From Armatimonas rosea (GTDB lineage Bacteria; Armatimonadota; Armatimonadia; Armatimonadales; Armatimonadaceae), in assembly GCF_014202505.1 (NCBI RefSeq), contig NZ_JACHGW010000004.1, positions 124,001-188,000 on the forward strand: 64,000 nucleotides of DNA, written 5' to 3'. Made by a program: the position numbers and the translations under genes. The number at the start of each line of letters is the position of its first letter. Position 1 is the stretch's first letter. The notes under the pieces are model-generated. The model was not told where the DNA came from, did not search any database, and saw only the letters and a program-made list of their open reading frames with translations. Positions 50,396 to 58,222 of this stretch are shown here, piece by piece.

Positions 50396-50427
50396 ATAAA
50401 AAAACAGAGGCCGGAGCCCGGCCTCTG
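50396..50427 (-). terminator. Intrinsic terminator of the second pilin gene
   Basis: On the minus strand a 10-bp stem CAGAGGCCGG with its complement (50405-50427) is followed by a run of T residues (50404 down to 50398). It lies 21 bases after the pilin stop. Confidence 0.88.
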
Positions 50428-50447
50428 CGTGTGCTTTTCCGCGTCCC

Positions 50448-51152
50448 CTAGACTCCGAAGACATTGAATGCGGTCGAGAGCGGCGCATCGTTGCCGTTCC
50501 AGGCGGTGCCGGTCGGCCAGTTTACCTTGCGATCCTTGCCGTTGATCCACTTTGCATGGCCATCGCTGTAGGTCATGTTCAGGCCATTGCTATGACGTGC
50601 CTCAACAAAGAAGCGCGTGTCGCTCTGAGGCGTTCCAAAGGGCCAGACACGGTCCACCTCGCCCCAGACCTCCGCAAAGGTCACCACCTCCGCAGGAGCG
50701 GCCATCGCCGCGAGCGTGATCGGGGTCGTGCGAGCAAGCCAGTAGTTGTAGCCGTAGCCACGGCGGAAGCCACGGGTATCGCGCGACGGTGCCTTGCTGG
50801 GGCACTGGTAGAACGGCAGCTTTGCCGTGAACAGATCGGGGCGGGTCGATGCCAGCGCGGCATTGACCTGAGCCGCAAGGTTGGTATCGCCCATCTTGAT
50901 GTAGGGAATCAGGTCCACGGTCCAGTCACGTGCCGGCGGACCACCCGACCAGACCGTACAGAGGGTCTCGTCGTAGTCCTGGACATACATCATGAGCGCG
51001 GTGCCCATCTGCTTGCAGTTCGACAGGCAGCTAATCTGGCGGGCCTTCTCGCGGGCCTGGGCAAAGACAGGGAAGAGAATGGCGGCAAGAATCGCGATAA
51101 TCGCGATCACCACCAAGAGTTCAATGAGAGTAAATGCAGCGTTGCGCTTCAT
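50448..51152 (-). CDS. Type IV pilin-like protein with H-X9-DG C-terminus
   Basis: 234 residues. The N-helix from FTLIELLVV to AREKARQ is nearly identical to the pilin at 41704, but the residue before the cleavage site is Ala ([10 protein letters not shown]) instead of Gly. The C-terminal [16 protein letters not shown] has the exact H-X9-DG spacing. GAGGAG serves as Shine-Dalgarno. It is monocistronic, with its own promoter and terminator, and divergent from an AraC-family regulator. Confidence 0.88.
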   Translation of the reverse strand: MKRNAAFTLIELLVVIAIIAILAAILFPVFAQAREKARQISCLSNCKQMGTALMMYVQDYDETLCTVWSGGPPARDWTVDLIPYIKMGDTNLAAQVNAALASTRPDLFTAKLPFYQCPSKAPSRDTRGFRRGYGYNYWLARTTPITLAAMAAPAEVVTFAEVWGEVDRVWPFGTPQSDTRFFVEARHSNGLNMTYSDGHAKWINGKDRKVNWPTGTAWNGNDAPLSTAFNVFGV

Positions 51153-51211
51153 AAGTTCCGCTCCTCAGAGAGTAAGAAAACACCGTGGTTATCCACCAGC
51201 GGATGTCGTAG

Positions 51212-51240
51212 ACTATAGAGCATATTGCCTCCTTAGACAA
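51212..51240 (-). promoter_or_regulatory. Sigma-70-type promoter of the second pilin gene
   Basis: Minus strand: TTGTCT (51240-51235), 17-base spacer, TATAGT (51217-51212), then a leader of about 53 bases with GAGGAG before ATG 51152. Confidence 0.65.
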
Positions 51241-51269
51241 TACACAAAACGATTAGGAATTTGCACAAT

Positions 51270-52058
51270 ATGAGCAACCTTACGTTTCTTGCGAGCTCCA
51301 GTCACCCTCTCTATACCCTGAACTTAGATAAGCATCTCCTAGGTTATTACACAATCCAGTATGTCTGCCAAGGCGAGCTTGAGGTCGCCTACGACGACCA
51401 GTTCTACTCCCTTACCGACCAGCCCTCCGGCTGGTTCTTTCCGGCCTACCCCGGCCCGCGCCTGCGCTTTCATCCCCGCACGCTTGGCGGAACGTGGTGG
51501 CACCGGCACCTTGCCTTCCAGGGCGACCGGGTCGAGCAGTGGCGCGCGCAGGGCCTCTGGCTCACCGAGCCCCAGCTCTGTCCGGAGAGCATCGACGGTG
51601 GCGCACGCCTCGACACGATTATCGCGCTCAGCCGCGCCACCAGCCGCTGGAGCCATGAGAGAGCCATCAACCAGCTAGAGGCGCTGCTCCTCGACCTCGC
51701 CGAGGCACGCACCACGCCCGCGACAGAGAGCCCCTGGCTGGCACGCGTGCTGGCGCTTCTGGGGGAGGACTTCACCCCCGACTACGAGCAGCTCGCCCGC
51801 ACTCTGGAGTGCTCGCTTGCTACCCTGCGCCGCCGCTTCAAGCGCGAGACCGGCCAAGCGCTCCATGAGTACGTCATTGTCCAGCGAGTCGCCCGGGCAC
51901 GCACCTTGCTCCTGGAGACAGACTATCCCCTGCGCGAGATCGCCGCCCGCCTCGGCTACGACTCGGAGTTTTTCTTTGCCCGCCAGTTCAAGCAAGTCGC
52001 GCTGGTAACCCCCGGCGAGTACCGGCGCAGCGGGCTCTTCATCCCCCCGCCGGGATAA
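51270..52058 (+). CDS. AraC-family transcriptional regulator
   Basis: 262 residues. An N-terminal cupin-like sensing region (FYSLTDQPSGWFFPAYPGP) and a C-terminal pair of helix-turn-helices (LARTLECSLATLRRRFKRET; LREIAARLGYDSEFFFARQF) typical of AraC/XylS proteins. The ligand is unknown. It is transcribed away from the second pilin, 117 bases apart, so it may control that gene or itself. ATG 51270 is taken; a TTG 9 bases earlier is possible. Confidence 0.85.
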   Translation: MSNLTFLASSSHPLYTLNLDKHLLGYYTIQYVCQGELEVAYDDQFYSLTDQPSGWFFPAYPGPRLRFHPRTLGGTWWHRHLAFQGDRVEQWRAQGLWLTEPQLCPESIDGGARLDTIIALSRATSRWSHERAINQLEALLLDLAEARTTPATESPWLARVLALLGEDFTPDYEQLARTLECSLATLRRRFKRETGQALHEYVIVQRVARARTLLLETDYPLREIAARLGYDSEFFFARQFKQVALVTPGEYRRSGLFIPPPG

Positions 52059-52068
52059 ACAAAACGCC

Positions 52069-52605
52069 ATGCTAGAGACCGACCGCCTGCTCCTGCGCCC
52101 CTTTACCCTCGACGATGCCCCCCGTGTCTTCGAGCTCGCGAGCGTCCCCGAGGTCGCCGCAACGTCGCTCAATATCCCGCATCCCTACCCCGAGTCCCTC
52201 GCCGCGGACTGGATCGGCAAGCACCCCGCTGAGGCGAAGAAGGGAATGCATGTCCTTGCCATCACACGCAAGACCGACAGCCTGCTCCTCGGCGGCATCT
52301 CCCTAGGCATCACCCACCGCCACCACCGTGCCGAGCTGGGATACTGGCTCGGGCTCCCCTACTGGAACCAGGGCTACGCTACCGAGGCGGTGCGCCGCAT
52401 GATCGCGTGGGGCTTCACCGAGCACAAGCTCAACCGCATCTTTGCCCAGCACTTTGCCTGCAACCCCGCATCGGGGCGTGTGATGCAGAAGGCCGGGATG
52501 ACTTTTGAAGGAGTCCTGCGCGACTGTATCCAAAAAGACGGTGTCTACCACGATACCCCGATGTACTCGATCCTACGCGCAGAGTGGGTAAACTCTAGCC
52601 CATGA
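52069..52605 (+). CDS. GNAT acetyltransferase, RimJ/RimL-like
   Basis: 178 residues starting MLETDRLLLRPFTLDDAPRV, a hallmark of RimJ/RimL-type GNATs, with the acetyl-CoA site LPYWNQGYATEAVRRMIAW and NPASGRVMQKAGM. Targets may be N-terminal amino groups of ribosomal proteins or small molecules. It follows the AraC gene by 10 bases and its stop overlaps the next start (ATGA). Confidence 0.86.
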   Translation: MLETDRLLLRPFTLDDAPRVFELASVPEVAATSLNIPHPYPESLAADWIGKHPAEAKKGMHVLAITRKTDSLLLGGISLGITHRHHRAELGYWLGLPYWNQGYATEAVRRMIAWGFTEHKLNRIFAQHFACNPASGRVMQKAGMTFEGVLRDCIQKDGVYHDTPMYSILRAEWVNSSP

Positions 52606-53204
52606 GCAACAAATCCACTCTGATCCTGCACGGCTGGGGCGGCAATAAGCCCGAGCACTGGCAGGAGCACCTCGCTGCCACCCTCACCGCTGCCGGCCAG
52701 ACCGTCCACTACCCCAAGCTCCCCGAGCCCACGGCACCCAACCTGGAGCTCTGGATCGCGGGGCAGGAGGCCGCATTTGCCGCTGCGGGCGATCCCGACA
52801 ATCTGACCGTGGTCTGCCATAGCCTTGGGGCGATCACCTACCTGCATGTCGCCAGCCGCGCCACCGCAAAGCTCGCCGAGCGGGTCTTGCTGGTCGCACC
52901 GCCCTATGTCGTCCCCGGAATCCCCCCGTGGAGCGCCCCCGCCACCGTGGACACGTTCTTTCCCCCGCCCCTAAACGCCGATGCCATCGCCAAGGCCGCC
53001 ACCGTGACGCATCTGGTCGGCGGCAACGACGATGACTACGCGACCTGGGAGCAGATGGAGACCTATGCCAAGCGCCTCGGGATCGAGTGCACCATGCTCC
53101 CCGGTGCGGGCCATATCAGCCCGTACTGGGGCTATGGCAAGTGGGAGTGGGTCGAAAACTGGTGCCTCGGAAGCGCCGAGCTTCCCCCCGTCGCCAAGAA
53201 GTAG
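52602..53204 (+). CDS. RBBP9/YdeN-type serine hydrolase
   Basis: 200 residues: LILHGWGGNKPEHWQEHLA at the start, nucleophile Ser in VVCHSLGAITYL, and the C-terminal His in PGAGHISPYWGYG, the pattern of the RBBP9/YdeN family. Such small hydrolases have unclear substrates. Coupled to the GNAT gene by an ATGA overlap. Confidence 0.83.
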   Translation: MSNKSTLILHGWGGNKPEHWQEHLAATLTAAGQTVHYPKLPEPTAPNLELWIAGQEAAFAAAGDPDNLTVVCHSLGAITYLHVASRATAKLAERVLLVAPPYVVPGIPPWSAPATVDTFFPPPLNADAIAKAATVTHLVGGNDDDYATWEQMETYAKRLGIECTMLPGAGHISPYWGYGKWEWVENWCLGSAELPPVAKK

Positions 53205-53215
53205 AAAGTCCTGTT

Positions 53216-53761
53216 ATGGAAGTGCTCCACGATAGCAAACTCGAGGCTCTTTTTGCGGAGCTCTATACAGTTTGTGCCGTGGAGCATTTTGTGTTTCAAG
53301 ATCCCCCCGCGTACAATCCTCACCGAGCGGTAGCACTCGCAAGCCTCTATGCCCTCAAGAGCAAATTCGCCACCCAGACACAACTTCTCTGGAAAATGAC
53401 GATTGACCAAGCCGAGTTTGACCGAAGTCAGGGGACGTATCTCTCCCCACGACGATTTCTGGGTCCCGAGTTTGACTGGAAATCGAAACAGTTCATCCCG
53501 ATAAAGCATCGCGAAAGTACAGACAACTACCTCTATGTCCTTCGAGACCCCGTGCACGGATCTGGTGCCAGCATCGCCCTCGTTGAGCGGGTGTGCGACG
53601 TGCTCTTTGGAGAAATCGCCTCGCTTGAAATCTACGCCTGGCCGACAGATTGCTCCAACTTCTTTGATTTCGGTAAGGAATGGTGGGGCGCGTTTTTCTG
53701 GACAGTCTACAGCCCCACTCACAACTGGTATGTCGGAATCCTCGCCTCATCTACAGACTGA
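53216..53761 (+). CDS. Protein of unknown function
   Basis: 181 residues, soluble, not recognised. Trp/Phe-rich C-terminus (CSNFFDFGKEWWGAFFWTVY) is its most marked feature, and the GKEWWG block resembles the GDEWWV of the orphan at 38036 in style. It starts 11 bases after the hydrolase gene. Followed by a hairpin cluster. Confidence 0.5.
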   Translation: MEVLHDSKLEALFAELYTVCAVEHFVFQDPPAYNPHRAVALASLYALKSKFATQTQLLWKMTIDQAEFDRSQGTYLSPRRFLGPEFDWKSKQFIPIKHRESTDNYLYVLRDPVHGSGASIALVERVCDVLFGEIASLEIYAWPTDCSNFFDFGKEWWGAFFWTVYSPTHNWYVGILASSTD

Positions 53762-53784
53762 CGCGCCATCCTCCCGTTAGCGAT

Positions 53785-53848
53785 GTCGCGGAGCGACTTT
53801 GTGGCGCTTGCGCCAGAAGCGAAGCGGGGCCTGCGTCGTTTATGACGC
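53785..53848. repeat. Hairpin cluster upstream of the DUF1992 gene
   Basis: Three consecutive perfect hairpins in 64 bases: GTCGC gga GCGAC, TGGCGC tt GCGCCA, and GCGTC gtttat GACGC. They end 5 bases before the -10 box TAAAAT. The sequence is unrelated to elements A-D. Confidence 0.5.
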
Positions 53849-53853
53849 CACGG

Positions 53854-53859
53854 TAAAAT
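53854..53859 (+). promoter_or_regulatory. -10 box TAAAAT of the DUF1992/threonine aldolase unit
   Basis: TAAAAT ends 6 bases before ATG 53866; no Shine-Dalgarno. Confidence 0.5.
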
Positions 53860-53865
53860 AGGCGC

Positions 53866-54300
53866 ATGGACTGGATGCGCATTGTCGGGGAGCGGAAGAT
53901 CAAGGAGGCGATGGACGAGGGGGTGTTTGACGACAACCCGCTCAAGGGCCAGCCACTTAACTACGACGAAGACGCGGGGCTGCCGCCGGACCAGCGGATC
54001 ACGAAGAAGATCCTCAAAAACGCTGGTGCCCTCCCCGAGTGGATGCAGCTGGAGGTCGATATCCGCCGCGAGCGCGAGGCGACTGTCAAGCAGAAAGAGC
54101 GGGCCTACAAGCTCCTGGACAAAGCCCCCCTGGAGAGCCGTGAGCGGATCAAGGTGCGCCTGCGGGCCGAGCTGAAAGAGTCCATGGATGCGGTCAACAC
54201 GATGATCCTCCAGTACAACATGATCTGCCCCGCCGGCTACGCACGCCCTTTTGCCCCCTTTAGCCTCCAAAAAGAGCTGGAAGAGCTCAGCGCACGATGA
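53866..54300 (+). CDS. DUF1992 (DnaJ-homologue subfamily C member 28-like) protein
   Basis: 144 residues starting MDWMRIVGERKIKEAMDEG, with the LKGQPLNYDED block and a coiled coil, the pattern of DUF1992. Members are related to a DnaJ homologue (DNAJC28) but lack a J domain; function unknown. The stop overlaps the threonine aldolase start (ATGA). Confidence 0.82.
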   Translation: MDWMRIVGERKIKEAMDEGVFDDNPLKGQPLNYDEDAGLPPDQRITKKILKNAGALPEWMQLEVDIRREREATVKQKERAYKLLDKAPLESRERIKVRLRAELKESMDAVNTMILQYNMICPAGYARPFAPFSLQKELEELSAR

Positions 54301-55337
54301 TCGACCTCTACTCAGACACCAAGACCAAGCCCACGGCGGCGATGCGTGCGGCCATGGCGGCGGCGGAGGTGGGCGATGACCACTTTGGCGAGGACCCATC
54401 GGTGCAGGCGCTTCAGGACTTTCTGGCGGATAAGCTCGGGAAAGAGGCCGCACTGTTTCTGCCGTCGGCGACCATGGCCAACCAGCTGGCGGTGAAGCTC
54501 CACACCCAGCTCGGCGATGCGGTGATCTGCCACGACCTGTGCCACATCCGGCTCTTCGAGGGCGGCTTGCCGGCCGTCCTCTCCGGGGTCTCTCTCGACT
54601 CGGTCACGGGCGAGCGCGGCGTCTTCACCGGCGCTCAGGTGCGCGAGGCGCTCCGCCCCAAGGGCCGCTACTTCCCCCCCACCCGCCTGGTCTGTGTGGA
54701 GAACACGCACAACTTCTGTGGCGGTACCGTCTGGTCCGCCGAGGAGCTCGACGATGTCGTGACGGCAGCGCGCGACGCGGACTTGGGGCTCCACCTCGAC
54801 GGCTCCCGGCTCTTCAATGCGGCGGTCAAGCTGGGCGGTGTCGAGGGTGCCTGGCCGATGGCCGCGCGCCTCTCTCGCGACTTTGACACGGTGACGATCT
54901 GCCTGACCAAGGGGCTTGGAGCGCCCATCGGGGCCCTGCTCCTTGGGGCACACGAGCAGGTTGAAGCAGCGCGGCGGTGGAAACACTCGCTGGGCGGCGC
55001 GATGCGCCAGAGTGGGATTGTCGCGGCGGGCGGGCTCCACGCGCTCCAGCACCACCTCCCGCTACTTGCGGCGGATCATGACAATGCTCAGCGTCTCGCG
55101 CAGGGGCTTGCGGAGATTCCTGGGGTCGCCCTAGATCCCTGGCCGACCACCAACCTCGTCTTTGCCAATGTCACCGGCACGGGGCTGAGCGGCGACGAGG
55201 CGAGACAGCGCTTACGGGCGGTGGGTGTCCTGAGCTCCGGGACGGGAAAACGCGTGCGCTTTGTCACGCACCTCGATATTGGCCCAGACCAGATCAGCGA
55301 GGCCGTCGCGGCGGCGCGGGAGGCGTGGCGGGCTTAG
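54297..55337 (+). CDS. ltaE: Low-specificity L-threonine aldolase
   Basis: 346 residues, fold-type I PLP enzyme. It opens with DLYSDTKTKPTAAMRAAM, has the VENTHNFCGGTVW block, the Asp-Gly-Ser-Arg stretch LHLDGSRLFNAAV and the PLP-binding Lys in ICLTKGLGAPIGALL. It splits threonine/allo-threonine into glycine and acetaldehyde. Gene name by function; the family is clear. The 3' end overlaps a convergent gene by 44 bases. Confidence 0.9.
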   Translation: MIDLYSDTKTKPTAAMRAAMAAAEVGDDHFGEDPSVQALQDFLADKLGKEAALFLPSATMANQLAVKLHTQLGDAVICHDLCHIRLFEGGLPAVLSGVSLDSVTGERGVFTGAQVREALRPKGRYFPPTRLVCVENTHNFCGGTVWSAEELDDVVTAARDADLGLHLDGSRLFNAAVKLGGVEGAWPMAARLSRDFDTVTICLTKGLGAPIGALLLGAHEQVEAARRWKHSLGGAMRQSGIVAAGGLHALQHHLPLLAADHDNAQRLAQGLAEIPGVALDPWPTTNLVFANVTGTGLSGDEARQRLRAVGVLSSGTGKRVRFVTHLDIGPDQISEAVAAAREAWRA

Positions 55338-56028
55338 GGGCAGCGGCTTTCCGTACGCTCTCCTCCCAGCGAGCACGCTCCTGGGCGAGGTTCTGAACCT
55401 CCAGCTCGTGGCGCTGGAGGTCGGTGAGGAGGTCAAGTCGCACGGACTCCAGCGCTTTCTGGTCGAGCTCGTGCTGACGAATCGCCGCTTCCAGCTGCTG
55501 CCGCGTCTTATCTAGCTGCGCCGTGTCCGACTCCCACTGCCGACGCTGTGCCGCGAGCACTTGCTGGTCGTGGGTAAGGGTGCTCTGCTCGGAATCGAGC
55601 CGCTGGCGCGTGCGGACAGCCTGACGCTCCGTGACCTGCAGCTCGGCTTGCCATGTCGCCAGCTTGCGCCGGAACGAGTCGAGCTGGCTGTACTCGGAGT
55701 CGTAGCGTTCTTTGGCAGCGCGGGCCTCGCGACTCTCGTGCTCTAGGGTTTCCTGCAGGCTCTTGACCCGCTGGCGCTCGTTCTCAAAGTCGTGGATGGC
55801 TTGCTGGAGCTCGCTCTGCTCGGTGCGCAGGCGGCGAAGCTGGGGCTCAAAGTCCCGCTTCTCGCTCTCAAAGCGCTGCCGATCCTGGTCGAGCTTCTGC
55901 CGCTCTTCGTCGATGCGCCGCTTGAGCCCCTCCAGCTGCTGTTGCTCCTCGCGCTCCCGCGCTTGGGCAAAAACGGGCGTGGTGAGAGCCAGTGTCACGA
56001 TCAGTAAAAGAGCACCCCAAAGCCGCAT
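55294..56028 (-). CDS. Exported coiled-coil protein
   Basis: 244 residues: a signal peptide (WGALLLIVTLALTTPVFAQA) then an almost unbroken coiled coil (RIDEERQKLDQDRQRFESEK, ELQQAIHDFENERQRVKSL) and a Pro/Ala-rich tail. Probably a periplasmic filament or spacer. Start ATG 56028 has GAGGA as Shine-Dalgarno. Its last 44 bases overlap the end of the threonine aldolase gene, longer than normal for convergent genes here. Confidence 0.72.
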   Translation of the reverse strand: MRLWGALLLIVTLALTTPVFAQAREREEQQQLEGLKRRIDEERQKLDQDRQRFESEKRDFEPQLRRLRTEQSELQQAIHDFENERQRVKSLQETLEHESREARAAKERYDSEYSQLDSFRRKLATWQAELQVTERQAVRTRQRLDSEQSTLTHDQQVLAAQRRQWESDTAQLDKTRQQLEAAIRQHELDQKALESVRLDLLTDLQRHELEVQNLAQERARWEESVRKAAAPKPATPPAPPRRPR

Positions 56029-56059
56029 GTTCGTATCCTCAGAGGTGGGAACGTCGTGG

Positions 56060-56090
56060 TTGGAAGCTCTGTGACAGAAGGTGCTATAAT
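56060..56090 (+). promoter_or_regulatory. Promoter of the exported protein gene at 56132
   Basis: TTGGAA (56060-56065), a 19-base spacer and consensus TATAAT (56085-56090). The leader of about 35 bases carries GGAGAGGA as Shine-Dalgarno. Confidence 0.5.
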
Positions 56091-56131
56091 GCCCTACAGG
56101 CATCTCAGCGCCTGGAGAGGAAACCTTTACG

Positions 56132-56560
56132 ATGGAACGGATGACAACACAGACAAAGATTATTGTTGCGACGGCTGCGGTGCTGGCAGTAGTGGATATT
56201 GCCGTTCGCGCCTTTCTCCCCGCCCGAACCGTGGTGATTCGGGAGGCAAGCCCGGCCTCTGCCGTGAGCCAGAGCGCCGATGTGCTCACCGTGCGCCAGC
56301 TCCGCGTTGTGGACGGCGACGGCAATGTTAAGATCGAGCTGAAGGTCAATGGCAACAACGACCCTGGAATGCTGATGTTCGACAACAAGGGTACTGAGCG
56401 GCTCCAGCTCGATACCTTCCAGGGTGTCCCCAGCCTGATCCTCAACGACGACCAAGAGCTCCGCCGTGTCTACTTTGGCATGAGCTCGTCCACGGGCGAG
56501 GGGCTCTACCAGACCTACGACGACAGCGCGGCCGTCCCGCACGAGCGCAACGACAACTAG
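56132..56560 (+). CDS. Membrane-anchored protein of unknown function
   Basis: 142 residues with one N-terminal membrane segment (IIVATAAVLAVVDIAVRAFL) and an outside domain of DxxGNxKIEL-type strands (VRQLRVVDGDGNVKIELKVN; LMFDNKGTERLQLDTF). This repeated pattern occurs in exported proteins of Planctomycetes and Armatimonadetes. No function is known. It is divergent from the coiled-coil gene. Confidence 0.6.
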   Translation: MERMTTQTKIIVATAAVLAVVDIAVRAFLPARTVVIREASPASAVSQSADVLTVRQLRVVDGDGNVKIELKVNGNNDPGMLMFDNKGTERLQLDTFQGVPSLILNDDQELRRVYFGMSSSTGEGLYQTYDDSAAVPHERNDN

Positions 56561-57060
56561 CTCGCTCGTCCCCGACAGAGGCTGTCCACGCGCTTTAGGA
56601 GCGTGGGCAGCCGAAACGCCCCGTGCATCCCACGCACCGCCTCTGCCGCCACACTGAGGGAAAGCCCCGCCGCGCTCACAAAGAGGGGGTTGCTACTCTC
56701 TCCCCGAACCACCTCCGCCACCGGAGCCGCCCCCACAAACCGCGTCTTTGCCACACCCACAACGGGAATTTCCTGCTCCAGAGCCTTCCAGAGATGCCCA
56801 CCCAGCCCCGGATGGCTCTCGTCCCCCAGCCAGACATAGCCATCGACAATTACCAGAGTGAGCTCGGGCAGAACAGGGGGCAGAAGCTGGAGCAGACAGG
56901 GCAGCTCGCGCTTGTAGAACTGCCCCGGAACGTACTCCGCGACCTCGTCCACCCGCACCGTCCACGCGTGACTCGGCGTGGCATCCTCCCAGTCGTCAAA
57001 GAGCACGCACGCCGCGATCGCGTGATCGTCGTGGTACTGCACATCGGTAGCTGCAATCAT
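56557..57060 (-). CDS. nfi: Endonuclease V family protein, short form
   Basis: 167 residues. Active-site pattern: Asp6 in AATDVQYH, the YVPGQFYKRELP block (wedge and Glu52), Asp73 in VIVDGYVWLG and Lys in VVGVAKTRF, all matching endonuclease V, which nicks DNA or RNA next to inosine. It lacks the roughly 30-residue N-terminal helix of E. coli Nfi (223 residues). The stop shares a CTAG palindrome with the convergent gene. Confidence 0.82.
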   Translation of the reverse strand: MIAATDVQYHDDHAIAACVLFDDWEDATPSHAWTVRVDEVAEYVPGQFYKRELPCLLQLLPPVLPELTLVIVDGYVWLGDESHPGLGGHLWKALEQEIPVVGVAKTRFVGAAPVAEVVRGESSNPLFVSAAGLSLSVAAEAVRGMHGAFRLPTLLKRVDSLCRGRAS

Positions 57061-57105
57061 GCTCTCTCTATCGCCCTGCGGGCCCCATGTGGCAAAGGCT
57101 ATGCA

Positions 57106-58101
57106 CTACATCCACCGGGCGGTGGGGCCGAAGTCGGCGCGATAGTACTCGGAGACGTGGGTTCCGGGGGGAAAGAGCGCATCGAGGGCCGCGTGGTCGT
57201 CGGCGGTGAGCGTGAGATCGCGGGCGGCCAGGTAGGCTTCGTACTGCGCGGCGTTTTTTGGGCCAATGATCGGGCTGGTGACACCGGGCTGGAGGAGCAC
57301 CCAGGCCAGCGCGACCTGCGACGGCTCATAGCCGCGGCTATCGCACCACGCAACATACTTCTCGACCGTCTGGAGGGCGGCCTCGTTGTCGCGGGCAAAG
57401 GGGGCGGCCTTGCTGGCGTAGCGTGCACCGTCGGGGCGGGGTGCGCCCGCGCGGTACTTTCCGGAGAGTAGTCCCCCGGCCAGCGGTGCCCAGGGAATGG
57501 TCGCGATCCCGTAGGTGCGGCACATCGGCAGGAGCTCGCGCTCGATCCGGCGGTCCAGCAGGTTGTAGGGCGGCTGCTCACAGACAAAGCGGTTCAGGTG
57601 CAGCTCTTTACTCGCCCAGAGGCTCTCCACCACCTGGTAGGCGGCAAAGGTACTCGTCCCAATATAGCGCACCTTCCCCGAGCGAACGAGATCGTCGAGC
57701 GCGCGCAGGGTCTCGTCGATGGGAATGCTCGACTGCGGGCGGTGGATCTGGTAGAGGTCGATATGATCCGTGTTCAGTCGGCGCAGCGAGTCCTCACAGC
57801 CCTTGATAATGTGGTAGCGGTGCGAGCCCAGGTCGTTGGGACCATCGCCCATGCGGTTGTAGACCTTGGTCGCCAGGAAGACCTTGTCGCGCTTTTCCCC
57901 GGCGAGCGCCTTACCGACAATCGTCTCACTAATCCCGCGGGAGTAGACATCGGCGGTATCGAAGAAGTTAATGCCATCGTCGATCGCACGGTGCATCAGT
58001 GCGATGGAGTCTGCCTCGGAGCAGTCATCGCCAAAGTTCATACAGCCCAGGCAGAGGTCCGAGACCTGCACACCCGTTCGTCCAAAAGCACGGTAGTTCA
58101 T
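57106..58101 (-). CDS. Aldo/keto reductase
   Basis: 331 residues of the AKR superfamily: start MNYRAFGRTGVQVSDLCLG, catalytic Asp-Tyr (FFDTADVYSRGISE), Lys in VFLATKVYNR and His in DLYQIHRPQ. NADPH-dependent carbonyl reduction of unknown substrate. Start ATG 58101 has TACAAT 6 bases upstream. Confidence 0.87.
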   Translation of the reverse strand: MNYRAFGRTGVQVSDLCLGCMNFGDDCSEADSIALMHRAIDDGINFFDTADVYSRGISETIVGKALAGEKRDKVFLATKVYNRMGDGPNDLGSHRYHIIKGCEDSLRRLNTDHIDLYQIHRPQSSIPIDETLRALDDLVRSGKVRYIGTSTFAAYQVVESLWASKELHLNRFVCEQPPYNLLDRRIERELLPMCRTYGIATIPWAPLAGGLLSGKYRAGAPRPDGARYASKAAPFARDNEAALQTVEKYVAWCDSRGYEPSQVALAWVLLQPGVTSPIIGPKNAAQYEAYLAARDLTLTADDHAALDALFPPGTHVSEYYRADFGPTARWM

Positions 58102-58107
58102 AGGCAG

Positions 58108-58113
58108 ATTGTA
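58108..58113 (-). promoter_or_regulatory. -10 box TACAAT of the aldo/keto reductase gene
   Basis: Minus-strand TACAAT ends 6 bases before ATG 58101. Confidence 0.5.
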
Positions 58114-58132
58114 CCGGAACCCTGCCAGAAGT

Positions 58133-58182
58133 GACGCCCTTTTAGGCCCGAGGAACGAGTGTCCGGACACTCGTTGTCCGGG
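58133..58182. repeat. Palindromic hairpin element, copy C (short)
   Basis: Contains the 19-mer CCGGACACTCGTTGTCCGG (58163-58181), identical to that of element B and to the reverse complement in element A. It overlaps a 22-base perfect palindrome (58154-58175) and keeps GACGCCCTTTTAGGCCC, which resembles the outer stem end of A and B. It looks like an internally deleted copy between divergent promoters. Confidence 0.7.
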
Positions 58183-58210
58183 CTCACCTCGTTGCCCGCA
58201 TTCCCTATGT

Positions 58211-58216
58211 TATACT
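58211..58216 (+). promoter_or_regulatory. -10 box TATACT of the exported protein gene at 58223
   Basis: TATACT ends 6 bases before ATG 58223 and starts 29 bases after element C. Confidence 0.55.
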
Positions 58217-58222
58217 TCCAGC

